Part shown: positions 16,672 to 25,881 of the stretch, one piece after another
How the letters are laid out: every line of letters begins with the position of its first letter
Numbering within the stretch: position 1 is the first letter of the stretch
The notes under the pieces: generated by a model
The model's database searches: none
What the model saw: only the letters and a program-made list of their open reading frames with translations
Told to the model about the DNA's origin: nothing
Origin: Myxococcales bacterium
GTDB lineage: Bacteria; Myxococcota; Myxococcia; Myxococcales; JAJYLH01
Direction of reading: 5' to 3'
Length of the DNA stretch: 40,379 nt
Assembly (NCBI GenBank): GCA_021787845.1
Contig: JAJYLH010000051.1
Span: 1-40,379 of the forward strand
Position numbers and translations under genes: made by a program

Positions 16672-17625
16672 GTGAAGCGGTCGGCGGTCGCCCTCATCGC
16701 GCTTTGCGCTTGCGCTCACGTTCCCCAGGTGCGCCCCGGCCCGCCGATGCACGTGCGCTTCGCGCCGCCGTCAGAGGACGCGCAGCTCTTCGTCTCGGAG
16801 ATGGATCGCGAGACTGACCTGGACTTCCCCGGGCGCGACACGGTGCACATCGGGGAGCACGTCCGCACGACGCAGCGCGAGACCTTCGACCCGCAGACCG
16901 ATGGCGGCTGGCGGGTGACCTCGATGCTCCTCGACGAGCTCGCGAAACGAAACGGCGTCCCGGTCGCGTCGGCGGTGCCGCTCAAGGGCGTGCCGTTCGT
17001 CGCCCGCATCGACGCCAAAGGGCGGTTCGTGCGCGCCGAGGACGTGGACGAGACCATCGCGGCGATCGAGGCGAACGCGCCGACGAAGGTGCTCCACGAC
17101 CTGATGGCGCCGCTCTTGACGCCGAAGGTGGTCGCGCGGCGCATCGCGGAGGAGTGGCGCCGCCGGACGACGGGGTTGTGCAACTCAGACCTCACGCCGG
17201 GGCAGACCTTCTTCGGCCTGGACACGCAGGGGCTCCCGATGGGCGGGCCGGCGGTGTCGGTCGTCAAGGCGACGGTGATCGGCGAGAGCCAGGTGGGCAT
17301 CGAGCCGGCGGTCGAGGTGGCGCTCGAATTCGGCGGCGCGTCGAGCCGGCTCGCGCGGGAAGCGGGAGCGGAGCCGATCCTTTCGAAGCTCGAGCCGGGC
17401 GTCTTGACCGGCGACGTCACCGGACGCGGAGTGCGGTACATCTCGCTCGACACCTGCCAGGTGCTACTGGAAAAGGCGACGTTGGACGGAGCATGGACCC
17501 TCAACGAGAAGGCGGTCGGCAAGAAGGCGGCGAAGGCGTTTCCGAAGCGCATCCGCTTCCGCGTCTCGCGGACGACGCGGGAAGTGGCGGGCCCGGAGGC
17601 GGCGGTGGCGCAGCCGATGCCGTGA
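16672..17625 (+). CDS. Putative lipoprotein of unknown function
   Basis: 317 residues from a GTG directly after the CobW-gene stop, with GGAGGA upstream. The N-terminus MKRSAVALIALCAC has a possible lipobox (LCAC, C14). The body is a mixed alpha/beta protein with a DVDETIAAIEAN stretch and two internal cysteines (LCNSDL near 165; DTCQVL near 262). I do not recognise a family. Operon position after a metal-chaperone GTPase is suggestive only. Confidence 0.7.
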   Translation: MKRSAVALIALCACAHVPQVRPGPPMHVRFAPPSEDAQLFVSEMDRETDLDFPGRDTVHIGEHVRTTQRETFDPQTDGGWRVTSMLLDELAKRNGVPVASAVPLKGVPFVARIDAKGRFVRAEDVDETIAAIEANAPTKVLHDLMAPLLTPKVVARRIAEEWRRRTTGLCNSDLTPGQTFFGLDTQGLPMGGPAVSVVKATVIGESQVGIEPAVEVALEFGGASSRLAREAGAEPILSKLEPGVLTGDVTGRGVRYISLDTCQVLLEKATLDGAWTLNEKAVGKKAAKAFPKRIRFRVSRTTREVAGPEAAVAQPMP

Positions 17626-17660
17626 ACACTGCTGTCCAAGACATCCCCTATCGGAGATTC

Positions 17661-17748
17661 CCGCTCATCCCGAGCGCAGTCGAGGGATGGGCGCCGCTGC
17701 GAAGAACCGCTTGTTCCTCGACTGCGCTCGGAATGAGCGGTTCTTCGC
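17661..17748. repeat. Dispersed hairpin repeat, copy 1 (CCGCTCAT type)
   Basis: Arms 17661-17685 and 17716-17740 pair at 24 of 25 positions. An additional GCGAAGAACCGC...GCGGTTCTTCGC pairing extends from the loop. A related copy in the opposite orientation is at 40148-40235. It lies in the short gap before the membrane protein gene and could act as a terminator for the upstream operon, though no T-run follows. Confidence 0.85.
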
Positions 17749-17782
17749 TTGGGCACGGATTCTGTTTTGGACAGGAGCGGCC

Positions 17783-19354
17783 GTGAACCTTTCCCGGCTC
17801 CTGCATTCGCCGCTCGTGCGCCGCCTCGCCGCGGTGGCGCCGTTTCTCGCGCTGGTGCTCCCGCACCTGTTCTTCACGCCCATCTACGACGGCGAGGTCT
17901 ACGGCCAGTGCCTGTTCGACGCGACCCGGCACGGGTTCGACCTGTGGGCGCTCAACTGCGCGAGCCATCCATCGATGGGCTACATGAGCCTGCTCGCGCT
18001 CGCGTTCAAGCTGGGCGGCGGGCGGAGCTGGCCGCTGATCCTCGTCAACGCCGCCCTGGGCGTCGCGGCGATCGTCGCGTTCCTCGCGCTCCTCGACCGC
18101 CTCTATCCGGAGCGGCCGAGCTGGGAGCGCCTGCTCGCCGCGGCCTGTCTGGGAGCGGTGCCGCCCTTCGCGGCGAGCGCGCTCAACATCGGCATCGACT
18201 ATGGAGCGCTCGTCTTCTTCGTCCTGCTCCTTCTGGCGTTGGTCCGAGAGAGGCGGCTCGAAGTCATCGTGGCGGGGCTCTTCCTCGCGTTCTCGAAAGA
18301 GCCGGGCATCTTCCTCTTCTGCTTGGCGGTCGCCGCCTACCTCCTCGCGTTCACGCTGCGCCGGCCGCTCGACGCTCAGGAGAAGCGCCGCCGGGTCCTG
18401 GCGTGGCTTCCGACCATCGTCGTGCCGCTCGGTTTCGTCGGGTACCTCGGCGCGCGCGCGCTGACCCGGCAGAACCTGATGTGGTCCGGCAGGCACGTCA
18501 ACCTGCTCAAGGACTTCCTGACTTTCCAGGGGCTCGATCCGACGTTCGCCTCGTTTCTCGCGACGACGTTCGTCATCAACTTCGCCTGGGTGCTGTCGCT
18601 GGTCGTGCTCGTCGGCGTCGTGCGCTGGGTGATCCGAGCGGGCCTGGGGAAGCCGCACCCGGAGCCGCGGGCGCGGGCGGAGCTCGTCGGAGCGCTCCTC
18701 GTCGTCAGCACCTGGGCGCTGACCCGGCACCGGACCTACGTCAACGTCCGCTACTTCCTGCCGCTCTTTCCGCTCCTCGTCTGGGCCGCGTTCCACGTCG
18801 CCGGCTCGTTCGATCGTCGCGTGCGCGCCGGCCTCTTCGCGCTCGTGCTGGCACTGTTCGTCATCTCCGCCGAGCGCACGGTCGACCCGGTGGCGAAGCT
18901 GCTCTACGGCACCTTCCCCTTCGGCTCGCACCCGGTGTTGAAGATCACCTCGATGACCGGCGAGTGCTGCGGGTACGGGCGCGACCAGCTCGTCTACAAC
19001 CTGGAGTTCACCCACCTGGACACGCTGCTCGACGACGCGCTCGCCGACCTGCGCCCGAGCCCGCAAGCGCCGATCGCCCTCGCGCAGCGCGCGCACTGGT
19101 ACGAGCTGAACGCGGTGATGCCCGGGCCGCCGCCCTACCGGTCGCTGCCCAGGGCGGGAGCGCAAGCGGTTCCCGAGGTCGACGCCGCGATGGTCCATCG
19201 CATCGCGCCGCCGACCTTGTACTGGCTCGATTTCCCGAACGTCGACGGCGACGCCGAGCTGAAGGACCTCGAGGGCTCCTACCGGCCCATCGAGGTGCGC
19301 ACCTACCACGACGGCGGTTACGCGATGCGAGCCGTGGTGATGACGCGCCGGTGA
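17783..19354 (+). CDS. Polytopic membrane protein, glycosyltransferase-like
   Basis: 523 residues from a GTG behind ACAGGAGCGG. About ten hydrophobic segments span residues ~15-390 (for example LAAVAPFLALVLPHLFF; VNAALGVAAIVAFLALL; ALVFFVLLLLALV; GLFALVLALFVI), followed by a ~130-residue soluble C-terminal domain. An early acidic loop (PIYDGEVYGQCLFD) in the position of the catalytic Asp of GT39/ArnT-like lipid-dependent glycosyltransferases suggests that fold. No diagnostic motif beyond this was seen, so the enzyme call is tentative. It is downstream of a hairpin repeat and upstream of fabH. Confidence 0.6.
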   Translation: MNLSRLLHSPLVRRLAAVAPFLALVLPHLFFTPIYDGEVYGQCLFDATRHGFDLWALNCASHPSMGYMSLLALAFKLGGGRSWPLILVNAALGVAAIVAFLALLDRLYPERPSWERLLAAACLGAVPPFAASALNIGIDYGALVFFVLLLLALVRERRLEVIVAGLFLAFSKEPGIFLFCLAVAAYLLAFTLRRPLDAQEKRRRVLAWLPTIVVPLGFVGYLGARALTRQNLMWSGRHVNLLKDFLTFQGLDPTFASFLATTFVINFAWVLSLVVLVGVVRWVIRAGLGKPHPEPRARAELVGALLVVSTWALTRHRTYVNVRYFLPLFPLLVWAAFHVAGSFDRRVRAGLFALVLALFVISAERTVDPVAKLLYGTFPFGSHPVLKITSMTGECCGYGRDQLVYNLEFTHLDTLLDDALADLRPSPQAPIALAQRAHWYELNAVMPGPPPYRSLPRAGAQAVPEVDAAMVHRIAPPTLYWLDFPNVDGDAELKDLEGSYRPIEVRTYHDGGYAMRAVVMTRR

Positions 19355-19411
19355 GGGGCGGGCGCACGTTTGATCGAGTTGCGGCGCGGCGATTTCCGGC
19401 CGGGCCATCGC

Positions 19412-19456
19412 CGATCCGACCGATCCGACCGATCCGACCGATCGGTCCGATCGGTC
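19412..19456. repeat. 9-bp tandem repeat array, five units
   Basis: Three units of CGATCCGAC are followed by two of CGATCGGTC, with no interruption. The two unit types are nearly complementary, so the array can fold back. It lies in the 204-base gap between the membrane-protein gene and fabH and is related to the array at 12767-12808. Confidence 0.9.
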
Positions 19457-19558
19457 TTGTCGGAGGGGTCACACGACCGTGTGCGCGTTGCCCGGGCGCG
19501 CGAAGCTGTGGCATGGTGCGCGCCGTTCGACGGCCGGGGGCGGCTAGCAAGGAGCGTG

Positions 19559-20554
19559 ATGCGGACCGAAATCCTCTCGACCGGCATGTACGTCCCGTCG
19601 CGGGTGGTGACGAACGACGACCTCGCGCAGATGATGGAGACGAGCGACGAGTGGATCGTCCAGCGCACGGGCATCCACGAGCGGCGGTGGGTCGAGGTCC
19701 CCGGCACCGGGGCGAGCGAGCTGGGGGTGCAGGCGGCGCGGGCGGCGCTCGAACGCGCGGAGATGAAGCCCGAGGACCTCGACGCCATCATCTTCGCGAC
19801 GCTCTCGCCGGACCATTTCTTCCCGGGCTCGGGGGTGCTCGTCGCGGCGAAGCTCGGGCTCAAGGAGACGCCGGCGCTGGACGTGCGTAACCAGTGCTCG
19901 GGGTTTCTCTACAGCCTCCAGGTGGCCGACGGATGGATTCGCGCGGGCATCTACCGGCGGGTGATGATCATCGGCGCGGAGGTGCACTCGGCCGGGCTCG
20001 ACAAGACGACGCGGGGGCGCGACGTCGCCTGCATCTTCGGGGACGGCGCGGCGGCGGTGATCGTGGGGCCGACCGAGGACGACTCGCGCGGCATCCGGTC
20101 GATCAAGCTCGGCGCGGACGGGCGACACGCGGGCGACCTCTGGATCGAAGGCCTGGGCAGCGCGTTTCCGGTCATCGCCGACGAGGAGCAGCTCAAGCAG
20201 CTCAAGCAGTGGCCGGCGATGGAGGGGTCGAAGGTCTTCAAGTTCGCCATCGTCCGGATGCCGGCGATCACCCGAGCGGTGCTGGAAGCGGAGGGCGTCA
20301 AGGTCGAAGAGCTCAAGCTCCTGATTCCGCACCAGGCGAACCAGCGCATCAGCGACGCGGTGCAGAGGAGCCTGGGCTTGCGCGACGACCAGGTCTTCAA
20401 CAACATCGCGAAGTACGGGAACACCACCGCGGCGAGCATCCCGCTCGCGCTGCACGAGGCGCTGGAGCAAGGCCGGCTGGCGCGGGGCGACTGGCTCGCC
20501 TTCGCCGCCTTCGGCTCCGGCTTCACCTGGGGCGCCGCGCTCGTTCGGTGGTAG
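19559..20554 (+). CDS. fabH: Beta-ketoacyl-ACP synthase III family protein
   Basis: 331 residues. Starts fatty-acid elongation by condensing an acyl-CoA with malonyl-ACP. The catalytic triad is in place: C113 in NQCSGF, H258 in PHQANQR and N288 in YGNTTAAS. The DEWIVQRTGI segment near 30 and GDGAAAVIVG (161-170) are family-typical. A loop containing EEQLKQLKQWP (209-219) is not in the standard enzyme and may shape the acyl pocket. The ATG has AAGGAG about four bases upstream. It stands alone here, away from other fab genes, so a more specialised KASIII-type role is possible. It ends 13 bases before tRNA-Gln. Confidence 0.87.
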   Translation: MRTEILSTGMYVPSRVVTNDDLAQMMETSDEWIVQRTGIHERRWVEVPGTGASELGVQAARAALERAEMKPEDLDAIIFATLSPDHFFPGSGVLVAAKLGLKETPALDVRNQCSGFLYSLQVADGWIRAGIYRRVMIIGAEVHSAGLDKTTRGRDVACIFGDGAAAVIVGPTEDDSRGIRSIKLGADGRHAGDLWIEGLGSAFPVIADEEQLKQLKQWPAMEGSKVFKFAIVRMPAITRAVLEAEGVKVEELKLLIPHQANQRISDAVQRSLGLRDDQVFNNIAKYGNTTAASIPLALHEALEQGRLARGDWLAFAAFGSGFTWGAALVRW

Positions 20555-20567
20555 GATGACGTCGAGT

Positions 20568-20641
20568 TGGGGTGTCGTCTAAAGGCAGGACAAGGGTCTT
20601 TGAAGCCCTGAATCTTGGTTCGACTCCAAGCACCCCAGCCA
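20568..20641 (+). tRNA. tRNA-Gln (TTG anticodon)
   Basis: Acceptor arms TGGGGTG (20568-20574) and CACCCCA (20631-20637) pair, followed by G and an encoded CCA. The anticodon loop CTTTGAA puts TTG at 20600-20602, reading CAA codons. The T arm has GGTTCGACTCC. Length and base pairing fit tRNA-Gln. The 3' end of this gene is the likely landing site of the downstream island. Confidence 0.95.
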
Positions 20642-20646
20642 CGTGA

Positions 20647-20680
20647 CCCCGCGAAATCCTTGAGGATTCGCGGGGTTCTT
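20647..20680 (+). terminator. Hairpin terminator after tRNA-Gln
   Basis: CCCCGCGAAATCC (20647-20659) pairs with GGATTCGCGGGG (20664-20675) around a TTGA loop, with one unpaired base, followed by TTCTT. It is positioned directly after the tRNA, as expected for its transcription terminator, although the T-run is weak. Confidence 0.7.
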
Positions 20681-20767
20681 GCTTCGTGTGCCCCGAATTC
20701 GGTGAATCGTGTGCCCCGACTTGACAGGGGCTCTCTCGGCTCATCTCCGGAAAGGGTAGTCCGGAAT

Positions 20768-21048
20768 ATGAGCGACGAAAACGAGAAAACCCAGCCCGAA
20801 TTCCTGACCGTCGAAGAAGCGGCATCGGTCCTGCGGGTCAACCGCAAGACGGTCCTTCGCGCGGTCCATGAGCGCCCCCTGCCGATTTTCACGTTCTCGC
20901 GCGTCGGAGTGAGCAACGACCTGACCGAGGCCATGGTCTACGAAGGCTTCCAGCGGGACTGGCTCGACGGCCAAGGCACGCTCTTCATCCTCAAACGCGA
21001 CGGCGATCGTGGAAGGTCCTCTACGAGATGGTGCTCTGGATGTCGTGA
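20768..21048 (+). pseudogene. Chimeric remnant: HTH (excisionase-like) start joined to a decayed gene end
   Basis: From the ATG, residues 1-~38 read MSDENEKTQPEFLTVEEAASVLRVNRKTVLRAVHE, a MerR/excisionase-type helix-turn-helix start that stops short of the usual wing. After ~20885 the frame changes character to TFSRVGVSNDLTEAMVYEGFQ...GTLFILKRDG. With one frameshift near 21010 this ends WKVLYEMVLWMS before TGA at 21046-21048. That second part looks like the C-terminal end of SnoaL/NTF2-like exported proteins that finish 'SRVGFN...ALVYV...G.W.V...W.S'. So two gene pieces have been fused by deletion. It lies between tRNA-Gln and the restriction-modification operon and is probably non-functional. 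Confidence 0.6.
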
Positions 21049-21144
21049 TCACGGACGGGAAGACGAGAGCCGGCTCGAACCTGATCTACTTAGCCGCGAA
21101 AGGCTCACGTCGCGCGCAGATTCTCGACGCCACGCAGCAAGACT

Positions 21145-21239
21145 TCGTGGCACGGGCGTCCTCGCCCGTGAGCGCTTGGGGACCTGCCATGCCAGCGGGT
21201 TCGACTGGGCTTTCTCGGGCGAGGACGCCCGTGCCACGA
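21145..21239. repeat. GTGGCACGGGCG dispersed palindrome, copy 2 (perfect arms)
   Basis: Two 24-base arms (21145-21168 and 21216-21239) are perfect complements around a ~47-base spacer. The same outer sequence appears at 15596 and 30168. It lies in the gap between the pseudogene and the hsdR stop. The rest of 21049-21336 shows no gene; an open frame there (ending in the palindrome) has no recognisable domain. Confidence 0.9.
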
Positions 21240-21336
21240 TCCCGATCATCTCCAAGGTCGAACTTGGGTTGCGGGGGCCAGCCCGCGCTAAGACCAGACG
21301 GTTCTTCAACAGGATGCCAGCCGAATGCACGGGCCA

Positions 21337-24300
21337 TCACGCCGCCCTCCTCGGGAATGCGCCGGCGGCGCTCTGCTGCCAGAGGTGCCGGAAGGCGCGC
21401 TCGGCGGCCTCGTTCTTCTCGTCCGCGGTGAACGGTGGCGACGGCAGCTCCTGGTAGACGCGGTCCAGGATGCGCACGCGCACCTCGGCCTGCGTCTGCT
21501 CCTTGCGCGTCCACTCCTCCATCGGTTCGACCAGCGCCCGCACCTCCGCCAGCAACTCTCGACTCGCCAGCTTCACCTTCTCGCGCTGCGTCGCCGACAG
21601 GCCATCCTTCTGCAGGAGGTCGAAGAGCGCCAGCTCTTCCTCGCTCAGACCCTCGCGCACGGCGCGGTGCTGCTCCTCGTCGAGCTTCTCGGCGAGGTCC
21701 AATAGCTCGGCGAACGTCTCCTCGATGGTCACCCGATCCTTCTCGCGGTTGTAGGCGGCGATAATTTGCGTGTACCGCTGATAGTAGTCCATGCGCGGCC
21801 CATTGGGGTTGACGGCGAGCATCTGTGCCAGCCTTTGGGCCACGATCTGGCTTACGTCGCGGATCGCCGTCGCCCGACGGCGCACCTTGGCGAACTCCTT
21901 TCGCAGCTTGTCGAAATCGATGCGGCTCAGGTCTATCCGCTGCCCGTCCGCGCGGGGCACACTCGCCTGCGTGCGGATGGCCTCGCCGACGAGGCGGTGC
22001 AACTCCTTCAGGATGTCCGTCACGTCGGCATCGTCACGGCGCTCGTCGAGCTTCCTCCAGATCGTCTCGATGTTGTCGCGCCGCTCGGCGAACGTGATGA
22101 CCGCCGGCTCGCCGGCCAAGGCCCGGAAGCGCGCGACGACGAGGCGGGCCAGCACCTCGAAGCGCCGCCGCGAATTCTCGGTCGTGAGAACCGCCTCGAC
22201 CGCATCCTTGAGTGCCTCGATGCGGGGAAAGCCACCCAGGCCGGTGAGCCTGAACGGATCAAATCCGAACTTCAGCAGGTGCGCCTCGGTCTGCTCGATC
22301 GCCTCGATCAGGGCCAGCAGCCGCTGCTCGACAGGGATGACGATGTCGCTATCGTCGGTCCCTCCGTCATCGCCGAGCGCGTACTGGGCCAGCGCCTTGC
22401 GAAGTGCTGCCAGCATGCCGTTGTAATCGATGACGAGCCCCGAGTCCTTGCCCGGAAACTGCCTGTTCGCGCGGGCGATGGCCTGCATCAGCGAGTGGGC
22501 CTTCATCGGCTTGTCGAGGTAGAGCGTCGAGAGGCACTCCACGTCGAAGCCGGTGAGCCACATCGCGCACACGATGGCGATGCGGAATGGGTGCTTCGGG
22601 TCCTTGAAGGCCGAATCGACGGCAACCCGCTTCCCGTCAGAAGTCTCGAACCCCTTCTTCATGCGGTCGCGGTGCGGGATGATGTCGAAATCCCACTTCT
22701 TGAGCTCCGCGACCTCCCCCTGCGCCTCGCTTATGATCAGCTCGATGATCGTCTCGTCGAGCCATCGCGCCTGGGCTTCGAAAGTCGCCCGCTTCTCCGG
22801 ATCCGTCTCGGCCTGGGCAGCGGCACGCACTTGCGCGAGCTTGGCCTTCCACAGGGGCTCGATAAGTTGGCACATGCGCGCGGACGTGACCTTGTCGATG
22901 CAGACGAGCATCGACTTGCCGGTCTCCCAACGGGCGGCGCACTGATCCACGAAGTCCACGGCGATCTTCTCTAAGCGCTCCGGTGCGGTGATGACCTCGT
23001 AATCTTTGCCCAGAAGCTTCTCGAGTCGGGCTTGTTCGTCTGGATCGAGCTCGGCCTCCTCGATGGCTTCGGCGATGCGGTCGTTGAGGTCGAGCCTTGC
23101 GACGCCCAGCTTCTCGCCGCGGTTGTCGTAGATGAGCTTGACGGTCGAGCCGTCTTCTTCCGACCGGCGGAAGTCGTAGCGCGACACGTAGTCGCCGAAG
23201 AGGCGCCTCGTCAGGTTGTCATACTGGAAAATCGGCGTCCCGGTGAAGCCGATGAACGAGGCGTTCGGTAGCGCCAGCCGCATGTTGCGCGCGAGCCTCC
23301 CCGCCTGCGTGCGGTGTGCCTCGTCCGAGATGACGATGATGTCGTCGCGCACGCTGTAAGGCTCGCGCGGATCGACGACCTCGTTGAACTTGTGAACGAG
23401 GCTGAAGATGTAGCGGTGATTCTCCCTCAGTGTCTCGCGTAGCTCGATGCCACTGGATGGCCGCGGTGTGTGTTTGTCCGCGATGCCGCACCCGGCGAAA
23501 GTTCCGTAGATCTGCGTGTCGAGGTCGTGCCGGTCGGTCATCACGAGGAACGTGAAGTTGCCGGGCACCGTGCGGCGCACCTTCTCGGTGAAGAACGCCA
23601 TCGAATACGACTTGCCGCTCCCCTGCGTATGCCAGAACACGCCGAGCTTGCCCAGCTCCGGATGGGCCGGCTCGATGAACTCCACGCGCGCGGGCCCGCG
23701 TTGCCGCGCGTCCGGCGTGCTTTCGTCACATGCCTGCCGCCGCTCCAACTCGACGATCCTGTAGCGCTGGCGGGACTCCGGCGGGTACTCGCGCTTGAGC
23801 GCCTCCTGCCGGACCACGGATTCGACGGCGCGGTTGACGCCGAGCACCTGTTGGTTGCGCGCGACCACCTTGCGCGTGGATCCGGGCTTGCTCTCGTCGA
23901 AGAGGATGAAGTTCTCGACGAGGTCCAGCAGCCGGTCCTTCGCGAGCATGCCGTCGACCAGCACCTGCGCGTCGAGTCGGCCCTTCTCACTCTCGTCGTT
24001 ACGCTTCCACTCGGTGAAGTGCTCCCACTCGCTCGTGATGGACCCGTAGCGGGCATGGTGGCCATTGCTCACCACGATGAAGGCGTTGTGATGGAACGCG
24101 TGCGCGATGACGTTCTCGTCCAGGTAGTCGCGCAGGTTGCCGTCGAAAGCGACGCGGATGTTCTTGTAGACCGCCTTCAGCTCGACGAACACGAGCGGCA
24201 ACCCGTTCACGAAGCAAACGAGGTCCGCACGACGGTTGTAGTTCGGCGTGCGAAGCCCAGTGATCTTCAGCTCACGCACCACGAGAAAGCGGTTATCGAA

Positions 24301-24684
24301 AGGATTGCGAAAGTCGAGCACCCGCGCCTTGAAAGAGCGTAGCTCCCCGTGGTTGTCCCGGAACTCGACGGGTACGCCATCGCGAATCCATCGATAGAAC
24401 GTTTGGTTGTGCTGGAGAAGCGAGCGCGTATGGTCCGTACTCGTCAGCTTGTCGATGGCTTGCAACACGGCTTCGGGAGGTAGCGCAGGGTTCAGCTTCT
24501 CGATGGCGAGCCGCAGGTAGTGCTTCAGCACCACCTCGCGCGTGTCGATGCGACCGAGCATTCCCGTCGGCCCGAATGTCTCCTCGTTCCAGGCGTAGAC
24601 ACTCTCCCAGTCGAGCACGCCATGCAGGTGATCCGCAAACGTCTTCTGGACCAGCCGGTCCTCGCTGTTGATGTCCGTGACCAT
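21337..24684 (-). CDS. hsdR: Type I restriction enzyme, R subunit
   Basis: 1115 residues, ATP-dependent translocase/endonuclease of a type I system; it assembles with HsdM and HsdS and cuts unmethylated DNA away from the recognition site. The nuclease site is D154 and E169-x-K (DLVCFVNGLPLVFVELK). The SF2 motor has Walker A HTQGSGKSY (352-360), TDRHDLDTQIY, DEAH at 454-457 and GFTGTP soon after. A Q-A-I-A-R-A-N-R motif VI is visible later. The C-terminal ~250 residues are helical, probably the HsdM-contact region. The ATG has GAGGG upstream. It is the last gene of hsdM-hsdS-hsdR, 24 bases after hsdS. All catalytic parts look intact. Confidence 0.95.
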   Translation of the reverse strand: MVTDINSEDRLVQKTFADHLHGVLDWESVYAWNEETFGPTGMLGRIDTREVVLKHYLRLAIEKLNPALPPEAVLQAIDKLTSTDHTRSLLQHNQTFYRWIRDGVPVEFRDNHGELRSFKARVLDFRNPFDNRFLVVRELKITGLRTPNYNRRADLVCFVNGLPLVFVELKAVYKNIRVAFDGNLRDYLDENVIAHAFHHNAFIVVSNGHHARYGSITSEWEHFTEWKRNDESEKGRLDAQVLVDGMLAKDRLLDLVENFILFDESKPGSTRKVVARNQQVLGVNRAVESVVRQEALKREYPPESRQRYRIVELERRQACDESTPDARQRGPARVEFIEPAHPELGKLGVFWHTQGSGKSYSMAFFTEKVRRTVPGNFTFLVMTDRHDLDTQIYGTFAGCGIADKHTPRPSSGIELRETLRENHRYIFSLVHKFNEVVDPREPYSVRDDIIVISDEAHRTQAGRLARNMRLALPNASFIGFTGTPIFQYDNLTRRLFGDYVSRYDFRRSEEDGSTVKLIYDNRGEKLGVARLDLNDRIAEAIEEAELDPDEQARLEKLLGKDYEVITAPERLEKIAVDFVDQCAARWETGKSMLVCIDKVTSARMCQLIEPLWKAKLAQVRAAAQAETDPEKRATFEAQARWLDETIIELIISEAQGEVAELKKWDFDIIPHRDRMKKGFETSDGKRVAVDSAFKDPKHPFRIAIVCAMWLTGFDVECLSTLYLDKPMKAHSLMQAIARANRQFPGKDSGLVIDYNGMLAALRKALAQYALGDDGGTDDSDIVIPVEQRLLALIEAIEQTEAHLLKFGFDPFRLTGLGGFPRIEALKDAVEAVLTTENSRRRFEVLARLVVARFRALAGEPAVITFAERRDNIETIWRKLDERRDDADVTDILKELHRLVGEAIRTQASVPRADGQRIDLSRIDFDKLRKEFAKVRRRATAIRDVSQIVAQRLAQMLAVNPNGPRMDYYQRYTQIIAAYNREKDRVTIEETFAELLDLAEKLDEEQHRAVREGLSEEELALFDLLQKDGLSATQREKVKLASRELLAEVRALVEPMEEWTRKEQTQAEVRVRILDRVYQELPSPPFTADEKNEAAERAFRHLWQQSAAGAFPRRAA

Positions 24685-24708
24685 CGCGCCCTCCGGCGCC
24701 GAGCAGCG

Positions 24709-25881
24709 TCAGACTTCGATCTCCCCACTCATAAGCCGCGGCAGCAGCAGGTCGCGTGCAGCGCGGAGCTTCTGCGAAAGCCGGTTCAGCGTGTCGATCT
24801 GCTCGAAGAGCGGCGCAACGTGCCGGTCGAACTGCTCCACCAGGCGCGGCGGCGGGATCAGAATTCCGACCCGGTGCACCGCTTTTCTATCGAGTGTTGG
24901 AACAGACACCCCGCTGTTGAACTGGGCGAGATCCATCTGACGCAGGAGCAGGACAGCGAAGAACGGCGAGACACGCCGAAACTCCCTCACCCATAGGGCC
25001 GTGTTTAGCGGCCAGCAGTCCGACGGACAGAAATGTACCTCCCCCAACGTGCCGCTCCGTCCGGTGACTACTCCCGGGCCCTTCGCCTTTGCCTGGTTGT
25101 GGTGGCCAACGATGCCGGTCGAGCCGAAGATCGGAATGTCGCCGTCATGGCGGGACTGCACCGGCAGGTCGAACCCACGCTGGAGAACAAGGGCTGATTC
25201 GAGCGGAACTCGCTCCCATCCGGGCGGGACTCCACTCGCGGCTCGTCCATGCTCGTGCCCCGGAAATCTCAGCCGCACGAACCACTCCTGGTACAGCAGC
25301 CGCGCGGCCTCCTCCAGCAGCGCCATGCGCCGTCGGTTGTTCTCGATGAAGTCGTCGTAGCTCCGCAAGAAAGCGACGGCCCGTCTCTGTGAGTCAAGTG
25401 GCGGCAAAGGCAGAGTCAGATCGCGAAGAATACCAAGGTTGATGTGGGGGACGCCAGAGGCCAACGCTCTGTTCTTGATCGTCGCAATTGCAAGGCTGGT
25501 GCGAAACCAGTAGAAGACGAACGCCGCATCCGCCAGGTCATTAGCCACAGTAAGCTTCATTTGGCTCTGCGACACGACATATCGGCGATACTTCGCGTCG
25601 GTGGGGATGAGCCCCACCTGACCGAGGGTTCCTCGCTGCGTGAAGACGACGTCCCCAGGGAATGCCAAGTTTCCTGCAAGCGAGTCCGCCTTGTCCTCTC
25701 TCACAAAGACGAAGTTATCGTCGAGGAAGCCCTGGTCGTCCGGCAGATTCGCGCCGCGGATTACCGGTACTCCGTCGTCAACATAGTCGCGTTGCGTCAA
25801 CTCGGAGCCGAACGGCCCACCGACCAACGAGTAGCGCTGGTCGGACTTGATCGACTCGATGCTCGCCATCGGCCAACGCAC
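24709..25881 (-). CDS. hsdS: Type I restriction-modification specificity subunit
   Basis: 390 residues. Sets the DNA target for both methylation and cutting. Two target-recognition domains are visible: residues ~15-165 (GGPFGSELTQRDY...; IPT-type loop) and ~215-345 (ALVLQRGFDLP...GSTGIVGHHN). Each is followed by a helical conserved region (LPPLDSQRRAVAFLRSYDDFIENNRRRMALLEE; then PPPRLVEQFDRHVAPLFEQIDTLNRLSQKL). The GTG start overlaps the hsdM stop as TAGTG with GAGGAG at suitable distance, implying coupling; an in-frame ATG at 25869 is the alternative. Two TRDs give a bipartite recognition sequence that cannot be read from the protein alone. Confidence 0.92.
   Translation of the reverse strand: MRWPMASIESIKSDQRYSLVGGPFGSELTQRDYVDDGVPVIRGANLPDDQGFLDDNFVFVREDKADSLAGNLAFPGDVVFTQRGTLGQVGLIPTDAKYRRYVVSQSQMKLTVANDLADAAFVFYWFRTSLAIATIKNRALASGVPHINLGILRDLTLPLPPLDSQRRAVAFLRSYDDFIENNRRRMALLEEAARLLYQEWFVRLRFPGHEHGRAASGVPPGWERVPLESALVLQRGFDLPVQSRHDGDIPIFGSTGIVGHHNQAKAKGPGVVTGRSGTLGEVHFCPSDCWPLNTALWVREFRRVSPFFAVLLLRQMDLAQFNSGVSVPTLDRKAVHRVGILIPPPRLVEQFDRHVAPLFEQIDTLNRLSQKLRAARDLLLPRLMSGEIEV

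Noticed and set aside
20615-21457. A single 280-residue gene after tRNA-Gln
   Set aside because: The frame starts inside the tRNA, joins two unrelated remnants, runs through a palindrome and overlaps the hsdR end; it is not one gene.
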